In this document: positions 1 through 13,320 of the stretch, in pieces
Numbering within the stretch: position 1 is the first letter of the stretch
How the letters are laid out: every line of letters begins with the position of its first letter
Assembly (NCBI GenBank): GCA_038496445.1
Contig: JALMLS010000271.1
Span: forward strand, 124,001 to 188,000
Direction of reading: 5' to 3'
Length of the DNA stretch: 64,000 nt
Source: Trichosphaerium sp. ATCC 40318
Lineage: Eukaryota > Discosea > Flabellinia > Trichosidae
The notes under the pieces: generated by a model
Databases searched by the model: none
Told to the model about the DNA's origin: nothing
What the model saw: the letters and a program-made list of their open reading frames with translations, nothing else
Translations under genes and position numbers: made by a program

Positions 1-783
1 ATTAACCTATCCTCTTCTCCATTGTTTACTGTAATAGATCCCTTTTGAGGCCTTAAAGAGATACATTAGCAAAGGAGTAAACAACAAACAAATTTGCAGT
101 AAAGAAAGTTAAAAAAACTTAGCATAAATGTTGTACGTACACTGGAGGTATATTACCCATTAATTTATCATGACGGGATTCTGTTTCTGCAACTAACTTA
201 TCTCGTAAAGCTGTACAATCCTTTGGATTTCTAAATGACTAATGAGGCGTCGAGTTTCGACAAGAAGACGAAAATGGAAAAGAAAAAAAAAATGGAAAAA
301 AAAGAACAAAGCCAAAGCACAAAACAAAAGCAATGAAATTGATCTGTATCTATTGGAACCAATGCAAAGTATAGTATATAATGCTTTAAGCGTATAATTG
401 GAACAAAATAGCCGCAAGGAATGTCAAGACTTAAAAAAAACGTTTAACCTTACCTGACATTATTCAAAAAGTCTATCTCTTCTTCTGCTTCGCAGTCCCT
501 GAACTCCCAGTATAGCTTCGTTGGTACTAAACAGATTTAAAAACAAAAGTACAATAAAACGGTCCAAAGTTGTTTTAATGAGAAGTCGTTAATGTATTAA
601 AGCGTAGGAGATGTTTTATTGTTCGTTTAACGGACCTAGCCAAGGTAAAAAGCATTTAAATGAGTCTTCTATTTGTACTGTGCATGCCTGCATTATTTGT
701 TCATCGTCTAAGCCTAACGTGGTGAACGAATCGCTGAAAAACATGTTAGCCGCATTGAGTTCACAAAACGTTGCCAAGTACAT
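1..783 (-). CDS. Uncharacterised protein, 3' part missing at window edge
   Basis: I do not recognise the family. On the minus strand an ATG at 783 opens a frame that stays open to about 636 and includes FFSDSFTTLGLDDEQIMQAC. It can be spliced to an exon at about 528-451 (PTKLYWEFRDCEAEEEIDF), then to about 228-142 (NPKDCTALRDKL...), then to an exon at about 52 that leaves the window. The junctions at 451/228 and 142/52 keep frame with GT..AG introns, and the acceptors follow T-rich tracts. An in-frame TAA lies just upstream of the ATG. The product looks soluble, acidic and helical, with no signal peptide. Its exons are short and most could be missed by a simple ORF scan. Existence as a gene is moderately supported; function is unknown. 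Confidence 0.5.
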
Positions 784-1790
784 AAATTACTAAACGTACT
801 AGCAATCTTGCTCCTCTAAAGCCATTCTCGCACATCTGTCCAGTTCAACCTGTGCTAGTCTTATATTACGTTACATTTGTGCGTATGGAAGGCGTAGATG
901 TGATAATTACCTTTCTGTTTGTTCAATATTTACAATCTTGTTAATTTCGCTGTCATAAAACGTAGCGTCATCTAGCATGATAGTATACTACGTTAGTTGT
1001 TGACTAAAAGCTGCTTACGGCAAGTTGCGTTGAGTTAAGTCGCCAACAGCTTAGAAAGCTCGCGACCGTCATGTGATGTAATAGAACCAATGAAATACTT
1101 GTTTTTGCGACAGTGAAAGGGTTGAATTTAACGGCGATTGTTTTTTCCTTTGTCCTTCGCTTAGGAACAGAGTAGACTTTGTAGACGATGGGTAGCGCGC
1201 AAAAACTTCTCTAGACAAAGTTTGTATTACGTTGTTGCCAGGTTCAATGTGCTGGGTGTTCAAACGAGCATAGGAAAAAACGTGATGTGCCAATAATAGA
1301 CTAGCACTACAGTGCTGTACAATCACGTATAATGAAGTGTTCAGGCAGTTCTACTGGGAAATTAGTTGAACTCAGAGGCTGAGAAAAAATGATTCTACAG
1401 CAATACTCTGAGCAGATATTCATAAAATACACCTTTACTATGTGCTGCTACAAAAAGCTTGTGTAGCAAATCAGGAGGTACAAAACAAGTCGTTATGTCC
1501 ACACTTAAAACCGTTCACAATGGTATAGTAAACATTGGCTGGAGAGAGCAATAGAGAGTACGTCATAAATAAAACACAAACCATTCTTTGAAACAGTTGT
1601 CTTTTAAACCACAGCCACAACCAACGTAGATTTAAGTGCATTGCTGTTGGATGTGAGAAAAAAAATGGAAAAGTTTACCCAAGAGCTACAAGTACTACTA
1701 TTTTTCTCTTAATAATGTGTTAAGCGCTCTTGCAACACAAACAGAAAAACTATATCAATAACGAACAATAACCTATAAGAAACAATCGTT
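784..1790. other. Intergenic, no supported gene
   Basis: This kilobase separates two divergent genes. There is an open minus-strand stretch around 1069-1326, but it lacks an ATG start, has no recognisable domain, and no convincing splice partners were found. Promoter elements for the methionyl-tRNA synthetase gene are presumably in the last few hundred bases, but no specific site can be named. Confidence 0.4.
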
Positions 1791-5225
<3,435 letters not shown>

Positions 5226-6095
5226 AACAAAAAATGTTATTAAATAAATAAAAGAAAAACAAATTACAATCCCTCGTTATCTTCTTTGAAAAAAATTATT
5301 AATTTCAAACATCGGTAAGAAATCATGTGGACTGTAATGTAGCGAGGGCAGTCTACGGCGGTTTTTTTTCTTTAAACTACAATGATAACGACTTAACCGT
5401 AGTGGGAACTCTCAAGAGTTTGTTTACAATTTAGTAGTTCGTACTGGTAAGGCAACACAAAATCTCCAGTGTACATAGACGTTCTGGTGTATACACAATA
5501 GCCTCTTTTAAATTAAACCAACATCCACTATAACGACAAAATAGTTAATAGTACGTACAAAGGGTGTTACTTTAATACAACAATATAATTTCGTTGCTTT
5601 TTCAATAAGTTTAATCCGTTGAGTTCGTATCATACAAAACGTTTAACTATTTTTTTGCGACAAGCTCGCACAATAGGCACACGTAAGTCACTTCACTTTG
5701 TGCAGTTCTATTCACTTAAATCCTACTTTTTTTGATTAGCCCACCAAAACCCATCTTGCGGTTTTATTATGCGTATAAAACTGTTGGTTTCAATGTGGGC
5801 AAAAACCACAGTGTCTCAAGAATTTGAGCGACTTGGAACTGGCTTTTTTTCTCTTTTTTTTTTCCAACGAATGTTTGATTGACTGTGACGCCTACCTTGT
5901 CACAAAAGGTGCCAGCTAAACTGAAATAGTGGCAAGTAATGATGGAGAAGATTTACAGCACTTGAATGAAAAGCAAGAACACACTGATTTGATCAAAATC
6001 ACTCAGAACTTAAATGTACATGCTGGTTTCATTTGTTCATTTTTTTTGAAGATTTTCTCACAATCGACGCACTTGTATTTGCTAATGCAGCATAG
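5226..6095. other. Intergenic, possible 5' exon of the next gene
   Basis: AATAAA-like signals near 5240-5250 suit the 3' end of the upstream gene. The rest shows no gene by itself. A stretch open at about 5932-6017 (ASNDGEDLQHLNEKQEH...) could be a 5' exon of the MORN-repeat gene, but it lacks a good ATG, so this is only a possibility. Confidence 0.3.
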
Positions 6096-6980
6096 GAAAA
6101 AAGGTCAGAATCAAATTATTGTCATCTATTGAAGCTTCCAGTTGAGATAATGCTTGATATAGCTGATATAGATATGGAAGTGTACCTTAAAATGCCACTT
6201 TTATCAAAACAGATAGCATGTGCAACTAGGTTCAATAGTGATTTGCTGAAACAGGGTAAGTGGTTGCAAGTACTCATCTACAACTATTATTTAAGATATT
6301 GTATCATACACAAACAGTGTTACTATGTCAATGGTATTCTAGACAGAGAATACAAAGAGTGGTCTTATTTAGGAGACAAGCTGGTTAAGCATTGCTTTTA
6401 TACAAATGGTATACTAGATGGAGAGTACAAACAATGGTGGAGATACAGCCAATGGTACAGAGATGATATCTCACAATTGCATTGTTTCTATGTAAATGGT
6501 AAACTAGATGGAGAATACAAAACATGGTCTAACTACAACGGTGGTACATTGTGTTTGCATTGTTTCTATTCAAATGGAAAACTTGATGGAGAATACAAAG
6601 AATGGTTCAAGAATGGAGTATTGAAAATACATTGCTTCTATTCAAATGGTAAACTTGATGGAGAATACAAAAAGTGGTCTAAGAATGGTAAAACACTTTG
6701 TTACTATACAAATGGAAAATACAATGGAGAGTACAAAAAGTGGTATACTGGATGGGCTGACGATGTCTTGATTAGACAATATTTTTACATTAATGGTAGA
6801 TTAAATGGTGAGTTCAAGCAGTGGAGTAACACAGGTATGTTAGTGAAAAAATGTGGTTATGTGAGTGGCAAACGTGAAGGAGAGTACAAGGAGTTCTATG
6901 ATAGTGGTGAGGTAAAAAAGCAGTGTTACTATTCAAATGATAAACTAGATGGAGAGGTAAACATAGTAGGCAACCAGTAG
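6096..6980 (+). CDS. F-box-like protein with nine MORN-variant repeats
   Basis: The N-terminus (LPVEIMLDIADID...LKMPLLSKQIA) reads as a degenerate F-box, which would recruit an SCF ubiquitin ligase. It is followed by nine copies of a unit of about 25 residues built on C-F/Y-Y-x-N-G-x-L-D-G-E-Y-K-x-W, which resembles the MORN_2/YwqK-type repeat. Similar F-box plus MORN-variant proteins are known from amoebae-infecting giant viruses and from some protists, so exchange in either direction is possible but unproven. The last repeat ends abruptly (KLDGEVNIVGNQ), which suggests the array was truncated. There is no ATG at the F-box start: the frame is open back to an AG acceptor at 6095, so the real start may lie in an upstream exon, or translation may begin at the internal ATG around 6150. 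Uninterrupted by introns after that. Confidence 0.7.
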   Translation, partial: EKRSESNYCHLLKLPVEIMLDIADIDMEVYLKMPLLSKQIACATRFNSDLLKQGKWLQVLIYNYYLRYCIIHKQCYYVNGILDREYKEWSYLGDKLVKHCFYTNGILDGEYKQWWRYSQWYRDDISQLHCFYVNGKLDGEYKTWSNYNGGTLCLHCFYSNGKLDGEYKEWFKNGVLKIHCFYSNGKLDGEYKKWSKNGKTLCYYTNGKYNGEYKKWYTGWADDVLIRQYFYINGRLNGEFKQWSNTGMLVKKCGYVSGKREGEYKEFYDSGEVKKQCYYSNDKLDGEVNIVGNQ

Positions 6981-7154
6981 CATAAGAGTTCATGATTAGA
7001 TAATGCTAGCAAATGACTATCACAATAAATTAGATAGAAACACTGTAAAAATAAAACAAACAAAACACTTCATTCAAGTACAGTTTTTTTTTAGCTGGTG
7101 AGTCTCGCAATTTTTGTGTTTGGTCTGCATGCGACATACAGAAAACATACATTA
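6981..7154. other. Short convergent intergenic region
   Basis: Separates the MORN-repeat gene from the 3' end of the aldo-keto reductase. It carries an AATAAA-like run near 7050 and nothing else that I can support. Confidence 0.3.
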
Positions 7155-9216
7155 TTATTGGCCTGCAGATGCTGTGGCTTTTGGTGCTTTACCAGCTACA
7201 TAACCACAAGGTAACCAATCCTTGAAAGGATAATCTAACAACATCAAAAAACTGAACATAAGAAAAAAAACAAGAAGCAGAAAAATTCTAATGTTGTAAT
7301 TCTTTTCTACGCTTCTATAATAGAAATTTGTTTACCTGGGTGTCTAGATGTCTCAGCCCATATACAGTGACGCCATCCAATATTAAGTCTATCGAAAACA
7401 GCAATATCTTGAGGTGTAAGAGTAAAGTCAAAAATAGATATATTCTCCTTAATTCTTCCAGCATTTGTGCTTTTAGGACATGCACAGCATCCTATTTAAA
7501 CAACTATTAATAATGTAGACTATTTAATATAATCACAAACCTCTTCTAGTATGCCATCTAAGAACTACTTGGGCAACTGACTTGTTATACTTCTTGGCAA
7601 TACTTTTTTTTTGAAAAAAGTTAATAAAAGATAAAAGTAGTTTCCTTCCCAACTCACTCACCTTACAAGAGCAGGATCTTTTAGTAATTCATGTCCTGAA
7701 ATAGGTAAGCCACTTGATAGACTACCTTCTTTTGCCCACGGTCTATCAAAAGAACCTAAAAAAATCGGTTAACAAAGTCAACATGAACTTCCATAAACAG
7801 TTTGGCATACCAAGTGGAGAATAAGCTTGAAACTGAATTCCAGCAGCTCTACAAAAATCCAACATATCCTTATTCTGCAAGTATGGATGTCCTTCGTTCT
7901 GTAGTATAGCTGGCTTGTGTTTTTTTGTAGCAGTGAGAATATCACGGATCTGAGCTTGATTGAAATTCGAAAGTCCAATACAACGGACTTTCCCTTCATC
8001 AACAAGAGTTTCCTTACCACCCTTATTAGTACAAATTCCTCTCAGTCAATTTATGCGTACCATTACTTCCCATGCTTCAAGGAATCCAGTCTCATTATCA
8101 GTAGCATATCTACCATCATCATCAAGAGGGAACATTGTGCCCTTTTGAAAAATGAGAAAAAAAAAGTAAGTTGCTTTTTATTGTTTTTGGTTACCTCAGC
8201 TTTTGGCGCTGGATAGTTTCCGTGTTTCAGTAGGGCTGCGGCTTTACCTAGAGAAAATATTAATCACGTGCTATATCAGAAAGAGCGAAAAATTGTGGAA
8301 GAACAAAAAAGGTTGAAATGTCCTTTTTTTTCCCTGCTTTCCTTACCTGTAGAAGGACAAGATTGTGGCCAATGGATGATGAATGAATCAACGTAATCTA
8401 TTTTTAAATCTTCCAAAGACGCTTCTAAGTCTTGTATAACATGTTCTTTCTTATGGTTACTATTCCACAACTTACACTGTATAAACAGCTCCTACAACAA
8501 AAAAAAGTAAGTAAGCGAATTCGTAAGCCCATGAATTCGGCATACAAAAAATTATCACGTGACGATAAACAATTTTCAAAAAATGACAAAGCAACAATAG
8601 GGAACTAAAAGTATGTATGGTTTAATATAGACATGGTACAGTAAAACCACATTGCAAACATTAAAAAATGTTTCAAAAAAAAAAAAGTCTTGTTGCATAT
8701 TTTCGTTTGTATGTAATTTTGCAATTCTAACTTAGCAGTTTCCCATACCACCTGCAATAGGGAATAAAAAATATTCATGTTTTCACCAAAAGTGTTTTGA
8801 AAGAGGCTGGTTTTTTCGAAGTGAAAAGTTTTTTTTTGAGTTGTACTTTTCTTGTTACGACTCCTTCGCTTATAAGTTGCTGAATAGCGTCTCCAACCTC
8901 TTTTTCGTTACCATAATCGTTAGCACCTGCGTATTAGCAGTATTAGAAGGGGTATTCATCAATATCATCCGTACAGTCAATGCCGCGGTAACCGCAGCGT
9001 ACAGCGTCTATAACAGCCTGTTTTACGGCGCCTTATGGTGTTATGAGCGAACGTTTAAGCGATTTTACTCAAAACGAACCTTTAGGCGACTTCCATGTAC
9101 CCAAACTGATATACTAGATGCGTTCGTGAGTATTAAACCGTTAATAAAATGATTTGTACAGGCATAAACACTCCAGGTGCATTTTTAAGCTCTACGCTGT
9201 TCTTTCCTTCTGCCAT
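7155..9216 (-). CDS. Aldo-keto reductase (aldose/aldehyde reductase family)
   Basis: NADPH-dependent reduction of aldehydes or ketones in the cytosol, on a TIM-barrel fold. Start MAEGKNSVELKNAPGVFMP at 9216. Spliced exons then give SLGTWKS, DAVRCGYRGIDCANDYGNEK (holding the catalytic Asp and Tyr), ELFIQCKLWN (catalytic Lys), SFIIHWPQS (catalytic His), IGLSNFNQAQI, the long helical loops, and a C-terminus with IKENISIFDFTLTPQDIAVF. All four members of the AKR catalytic tetrad are therefore present. At least nine exons are needed, most under 130 nt. The gene is divergent from the MFS transporter, with 198 bp between the two start codons. Plus-strand ORFs in this span are shadows. The exact substrate cannot be told from sequence. 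Confidence 0.9.
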
Positions 9217-9414
9217 TGTACTTTCAAACTCTTTCAGTGTCAACAACGTCTTATACGACCTTAACCGGCTTGACTTTCGTTTACTTCGCCGCATATCGAG
9301 CTAACATCACAAATCCACTTGTTTGATCATCGATACGCTATCATTGTTTGTTCGAACCAGGTTTACAGCTTCTTTCCGTTTTTAAGCAAAATTTAAGGCA
9401 CGTGTTGTTCTGAA
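9217..9414. promoter_or_regulatory. Divergent promoter region between AKR and MFS genes
   Basis: 198 bp between two opposed start codons, so it must contain both core promoters. A CACGTG palindrome at 9399-9404 sits 11 bp before the MFS ATG. No TATA box is obvious. Confidence 0.45.
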
Positions 9415-11274
9415 ATGTCAAAACGTGAAACGACGCCTCTCCTGCCAAAGGGGAGTAAAGACAATAACAGTGAAGACAAAGATGACGTGTGGTAAGTTCT
9501 TTTAAATAAATTTTTGTTTGCCAGTGATAAAACGAATTCGTAGGTACGCTAAGTGGGATGGTAAGCGATATAAAATACTTGGCATATGTTGCTTTGCATA
9601 CATGTTACTACCTTTATGTGAGTTCGCAAAATCTCTTCAAAACAGAGCCGTAAAGGACAAGAAATATCAATTCAAGCTTTTTTAACCTCAAATCACGTGA
9701 ACAATTTTTTTTTTCTTGTTGACTTTCGTTTAGCTGCTAATATGTTCTTCCCGCTACTACCTTTTGTAAGAGATGATCTAAACACTACTGACGGTCTTAT
9801 ATCACTAACAGTAGCTTTTGATACGCTTGGGATAGGGTTAATACCAGTACGTAGCAATTCAAAGCGTTTCTTTTGCTCCAAGTGAGGTCCTAGTTTTGAT
9901 AGATTTTCTTTAGATTGTTTTTGGCACTATAGCGGATAGATATGGTCGTAAGTTATCATTGATGATGTCCCTATCGATGGCGTTATTGCTATACTGTGCA
10001 TCAGCGTACATAGCAATTTGCCTTGCAGTTCTAATCGGCTTTTTTTTCAGGTTTTCCCACAATGTATGGATGCTTGTTGGCACTCGGTTTTTTGGTTTCG
10101 GCGGTATGTTCACCAAGTATTAGCTAAGCTAAATATTAAACAAGGCCTTGGAGTTGTGTTGACAGTACCTCCTTCTATCATTGGGGATGTATTCCCAGCG
10201 AAATCCAGAGCAAAGGCTCACGTAAAACTACAGCTATTAATACATTTTCAAACTTTTCACTTAGGGATGGTACTCAGCTGTTGGCGCTGCTGGTGGCGTA
10301 CTTGGACCAATTCTAGGAGGAAATATTGACGAGTGGCTTGGATGGAGAGCTGTTATTTTCGCACGTGAAGAGTGTGAAGTAGGCTTATAGTAATGTTTAG
10401 ATAACTTCAGGATGTATTTTACTTGTGCTCTTAACTATTGTTCTTTTTCTTGAAGAAACGAGACCTCCACAGCTCGTTTCAAAAAAATCATTCAACCCAT
10501 TTCACACGCTGGTATTATTCAAATATCCAGAGTTGACCGCTGCTTCAGTTTATTGGGGTATCATGGGTGCCTTGAGAAACTCAGTTCTTGCAACTTTGCC
10601 AGTAAGCCACCTTTATTTAAGTTCAGCTAACTTATTGGCTTACAGATCTTCTTGGCTGGCGATATCTATAACCTCTCTCCATCTCTTACAAGCTACAGTT
10701 TCTTAGCGTATAGATCTGGTTTTGTTGTTGGATCGATGATAAGCGGATATCTGGCCTCTTTAGGCCTGAAATGGTTTGGGAAAGCTGGACGTCTTTTTTT
10801 CCCAGTTCTATGTACTGTTATCATCTTTAATGCTACCACTCGCTGACACCTGTCTTCAAAGGTCTCACTTTTGTGTGTGGTGTAGGTTCAGCGTATGGCT
10901 TTGCCATAGAATACGGGAACTTGGCATTACTTTTATGTGTATCCTTCACGCTCTCAATGTTGATTTCTTCGAACAGATCTGGAGTGACTTATTTCGGAAT
11001 TGAGTTTAAGCCAGAATACTCTGGTGAGTTTTCTTCACTAGTATGGGTTGTATATGGCGTAGCTTGTGCTATTGTTGTATCTGTTATATTCCCTGTTATG
11101 GATCGTGTTGGTACAGGGATGTTTCATGTCTATTTATGTGCTGTTGTGTTTGTTTCTGGAATACCTCTCTTTGTTGTTGGTTTGAGGAGTTACTTCAAAC
11201 AGAAACATGAAGAGAGAATAATTAAGGATGTATTATTGATGGATACTATAAGTAATGGGAAAGATAAGAAATAA
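9415..11274 (+). CDS. Major facilitator superfamily transporter, 12 TM type
   Basis: Membrane carrier. Start MSKRETTPLLPKGS resembles an acidic/dileucine-rich sorting tail (ETTPLL), which often targets lysosome or vacuole. Transmembrane segments follow in order, with the MFS motif A loop GTIADRYGRK after TM2 (about 9920-9950), then FPTMYG, SIIGDVFPAKSRAKA, and a TM5 segment rich in Gly (AVGAAGGVLGPILGG) that recalls motif C of drug:H+ antiporters. The C-terminal half runs from about 10425 to 11274 and ends in a basic tail (NGKDKK). It is closest in outline to DHA/vesicular-amine-type carriers; substrate unknown. Several short introns. A decayed antisense copy of one exon lies just downstream (11379-11473). 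Confidence 0.85.
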
Positions 11275-11378
11275 AGATACAGTTGATATCAATTAAGGTT
11301 TCAAGAAGAAGAGCTTCGTTTTAACCCTAAACAAAATTACTCTAAGTTTTTACTAAGATATGTCGAGCAAACTGAGTC

Positions 11379-11473
11379 TTGCAAGGCAAATTGCTATTTA
11401 CGCTGATGCACAGCAATAATACCATTGAAAGAGACATAACTAGTGATAGCTTATGACTACATCTATACGCTAA
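11379..11473 (-). pseudogene. Decayed inverted fragment of the MFS exon
   Basis: This 95-nt stretch matches the reverse complement of 9935-10030 in the MFS gene at roughly three quarters identity. It shares the run GCAAGGCAAATTGCTAT and then TACGCTGATGCACAG before a 4-nt deletion. It is not open in frame and cannot code. It records a partial inverted duplication of the neighbouring gene. Confidence 0.7.
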
Positions 11474-11830
11474 CACTAATTTAAAGGATCTACCAACCGG
11501 AACTCACCACAATCAAAAGACGAAGGAAAACAAGTACCATTTTTTTTTTGTTTTGTAGTGTCGCTTTAACGCAGCAATTTTCCCGATTGGGGTCCTATCG
11601 GATCTCACAGATGTCAAAGTTTTTCAACATTAAATTCGTGGAAATTGGTCAAAAGATTTCTCGAAAAAATCATCCACGTGGCAAAGTACGCAGTGAGCCA
11701 TGGATCGAGCTGAAAAGAATAAAAAACAGCTTAAATTGGCGTCTAATACACCGAATAAAAGGTAAAAGCCGGCGTTTGAACTGTATTGCTCTAAAGTAAC
11801 AGTTGTAGTGCTCAAACAAAGTTATTGGAC

Positions 11831-12784
11831 ATGCCTATTGAGATTCTGGCGAAAATTTTAACTCATACAAACGATCGATTTGCGGCTTGTCAAACATGTC
11901 TTATACTTTCTTATGTTATTCACGATATTGTTGGGTACCATAGCATACGTATAACAACAGAAGAACAAGCAAAAGAAGTTGTAAAACACAAAGGAATCAT
12001 TAAACACACAAAAATCAACTTAGTATCAGATGAAAATGGGTTTCCTTCTGATAAGATTCTAGAAAAATTTGCTGGAGTTCATACTATTTATCTACAGTGT
12101 TCACGTGTTACAGATGAAGGAATAAAATCACTTGCTGGTGTTCATACTATTGATCTATTAGGAAACCGCACTGTTACAGATGAAGGCATAAAATCACTTG
12201 CTGGTGTTCATTCTATTGAGCTTTACAGTACTAATGTGACAGATGAAGGTGTCAAAGCACTCAAAGGTGTTCATAAAATTAGCCTTTCGACTGGAGTGAC
12301 AGATGAAGGATTAAAAGCTTTGGCAGGTGTTCACACCATTGTCTTATGGGGAACGCCTGATAACGTTACAGACAAAGGAATCAAGGCGCTCAAAGATGTC
12401 CATGAGATTAGACTTGCCTCTCCAAAAAAAGACTGGTTCAAACATCTTTGCAATATTCACTCTGTCGTTCTTGCTTATGTATCACATTTAACTGATGATG
12501 ATTTACAAGCATTGACCAATGTTAAATGCCTTGAGATTTATATTTGCCCTAACATAACTGACCTGGCTTTTGAGACATTGGTCAACCTTGAGCAACTCAA
12601 ACTGATTGGACTTGGCAATATTACCAATGGTTGTTTGAAATACTTAAAGTCTTTAAAACGTTTAATATCTATGGGGTATTCTGGTATTACAAAAGACGCT
12701 GTTGAGTCAATGGGTATCCAATATGTAAAGTTAAATAAGTACAAAATACCATATAGTGTATTTCAAGAAAGATTTAGCTCTTAA
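11831..12784 (+). CDS. F-box / leucine-rich repeat protein (AGVHTI repeat family)
   Basis: Likely substrate adaptor of an SCF-type ubiquitin ligase. ATG at 11831 gives MPIEILAKIL..., a short F-box-like N-terminus, followed from about residue 80 by LRRs of the cysteine-containing/AMN1-like kind. Each unit of about 24 residues reads (V)TDEGIKALAGVHTIxL. The first five or six repeats are nearly identical, while the C-terminal ones (LTDDDLQALTNVKCLEI, ITDLAFETLVNLEQLKL) are diverged. Single exon. Paralogues or relics sit at 33091-33999, 31024-31107 and 50000-50560. The upstream TTG in the same frame is not needed as a start. Confidence 0.8.
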   Translation: MPIEILAKILTHTNDRFAACQTCLILSYVIHDIVGYHSIRITTEEQAKEVVKHKGIIKHTKINLVSDENGFPSDKILEKFAGVHTIYLQCSRVTDEGIKSLAGVHTIDLLGNRTVTDEGIKSLAGVHSIELYSTNVTDEGVKALKGVHKISLSTGVTDEGLKALAGVHTIVLWGTPDNVTDKGIKALKDVHEIRLASPKKDWFKHLCNIHSVVLAYVSHLTDDDLQALTNVKCLEIYICPNITDLAFETLVNLEQLKLIGLGNITNGCLKYLKSLKRLISMGYSGITKDAVESMGIQYVKLNKYKIPYSVFQERFSS

Positions 12785-13320
12785 CATTACTTTTGTTGTA
12801 GTTTTTTCTTCTCTTAAATCTGTTTGAAATCTCCTGTGTTTGCCTTAATGAATGTATTTTTAGTTTCAGTCTACATTAGTTAGCTGTTGTACTTCCAACC
12901 AACAACCTTATGTAACAGTTGAGTTTCCAAAATCACAGGTTGGTGATAGAAGAATGTAAACTGATTTCCCTTTTTTTTTTTTTACTCCAACTCAAAATGT
13001 GTATGTTATGTGTTATGTAGTTGGTGGAGCACGTGAGTGTCTCCTCGAGTATAGGAGGTATGCATTCAGTTTCAAGGTGTTGCTAATTGAGTAGTTATAC
13101 CAAAAGGCTACTGGAATATAAGGCATCAACGTCAGCGATTTGATGACATCGTTTTCTTCCAACGAGCAATTTAACTCAACACATAAATGTGTCATCACTG
13201 TAATCTTTAGTAGTATACTCTTATTATTTATTAACCTTGTTTACAGCGAAATTGGCTCTATACATTTGTGAGCAGTATCACCATTTTGTAAAAAGGCAAA
13301 ATGATAGACAATTCTTTTGG
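12785..13320. other. Intergenic
   Basis: Convergent 3' flanks of the LRR gene and the PAK gene. There is a T-run near 12970 and a CACGTG near 13030. No coding signal. Confidence 0.3.

Noticed and set aside
193-417. 74-codon minus-strand ORF with a hydrophobic Phe-rich stretch
   Set aside because: It overlaps a better exon in another frame of the left-edge gene, and the Phe run comes from an A/T-rich intron tract.
8841-9152. 103-codon plus-strand ORF with apparent membrane segments
   Set aside because: It lies opposite the AKR exons that carry the DAVRCGYRGIDCANDYGNEK region; a shadow.
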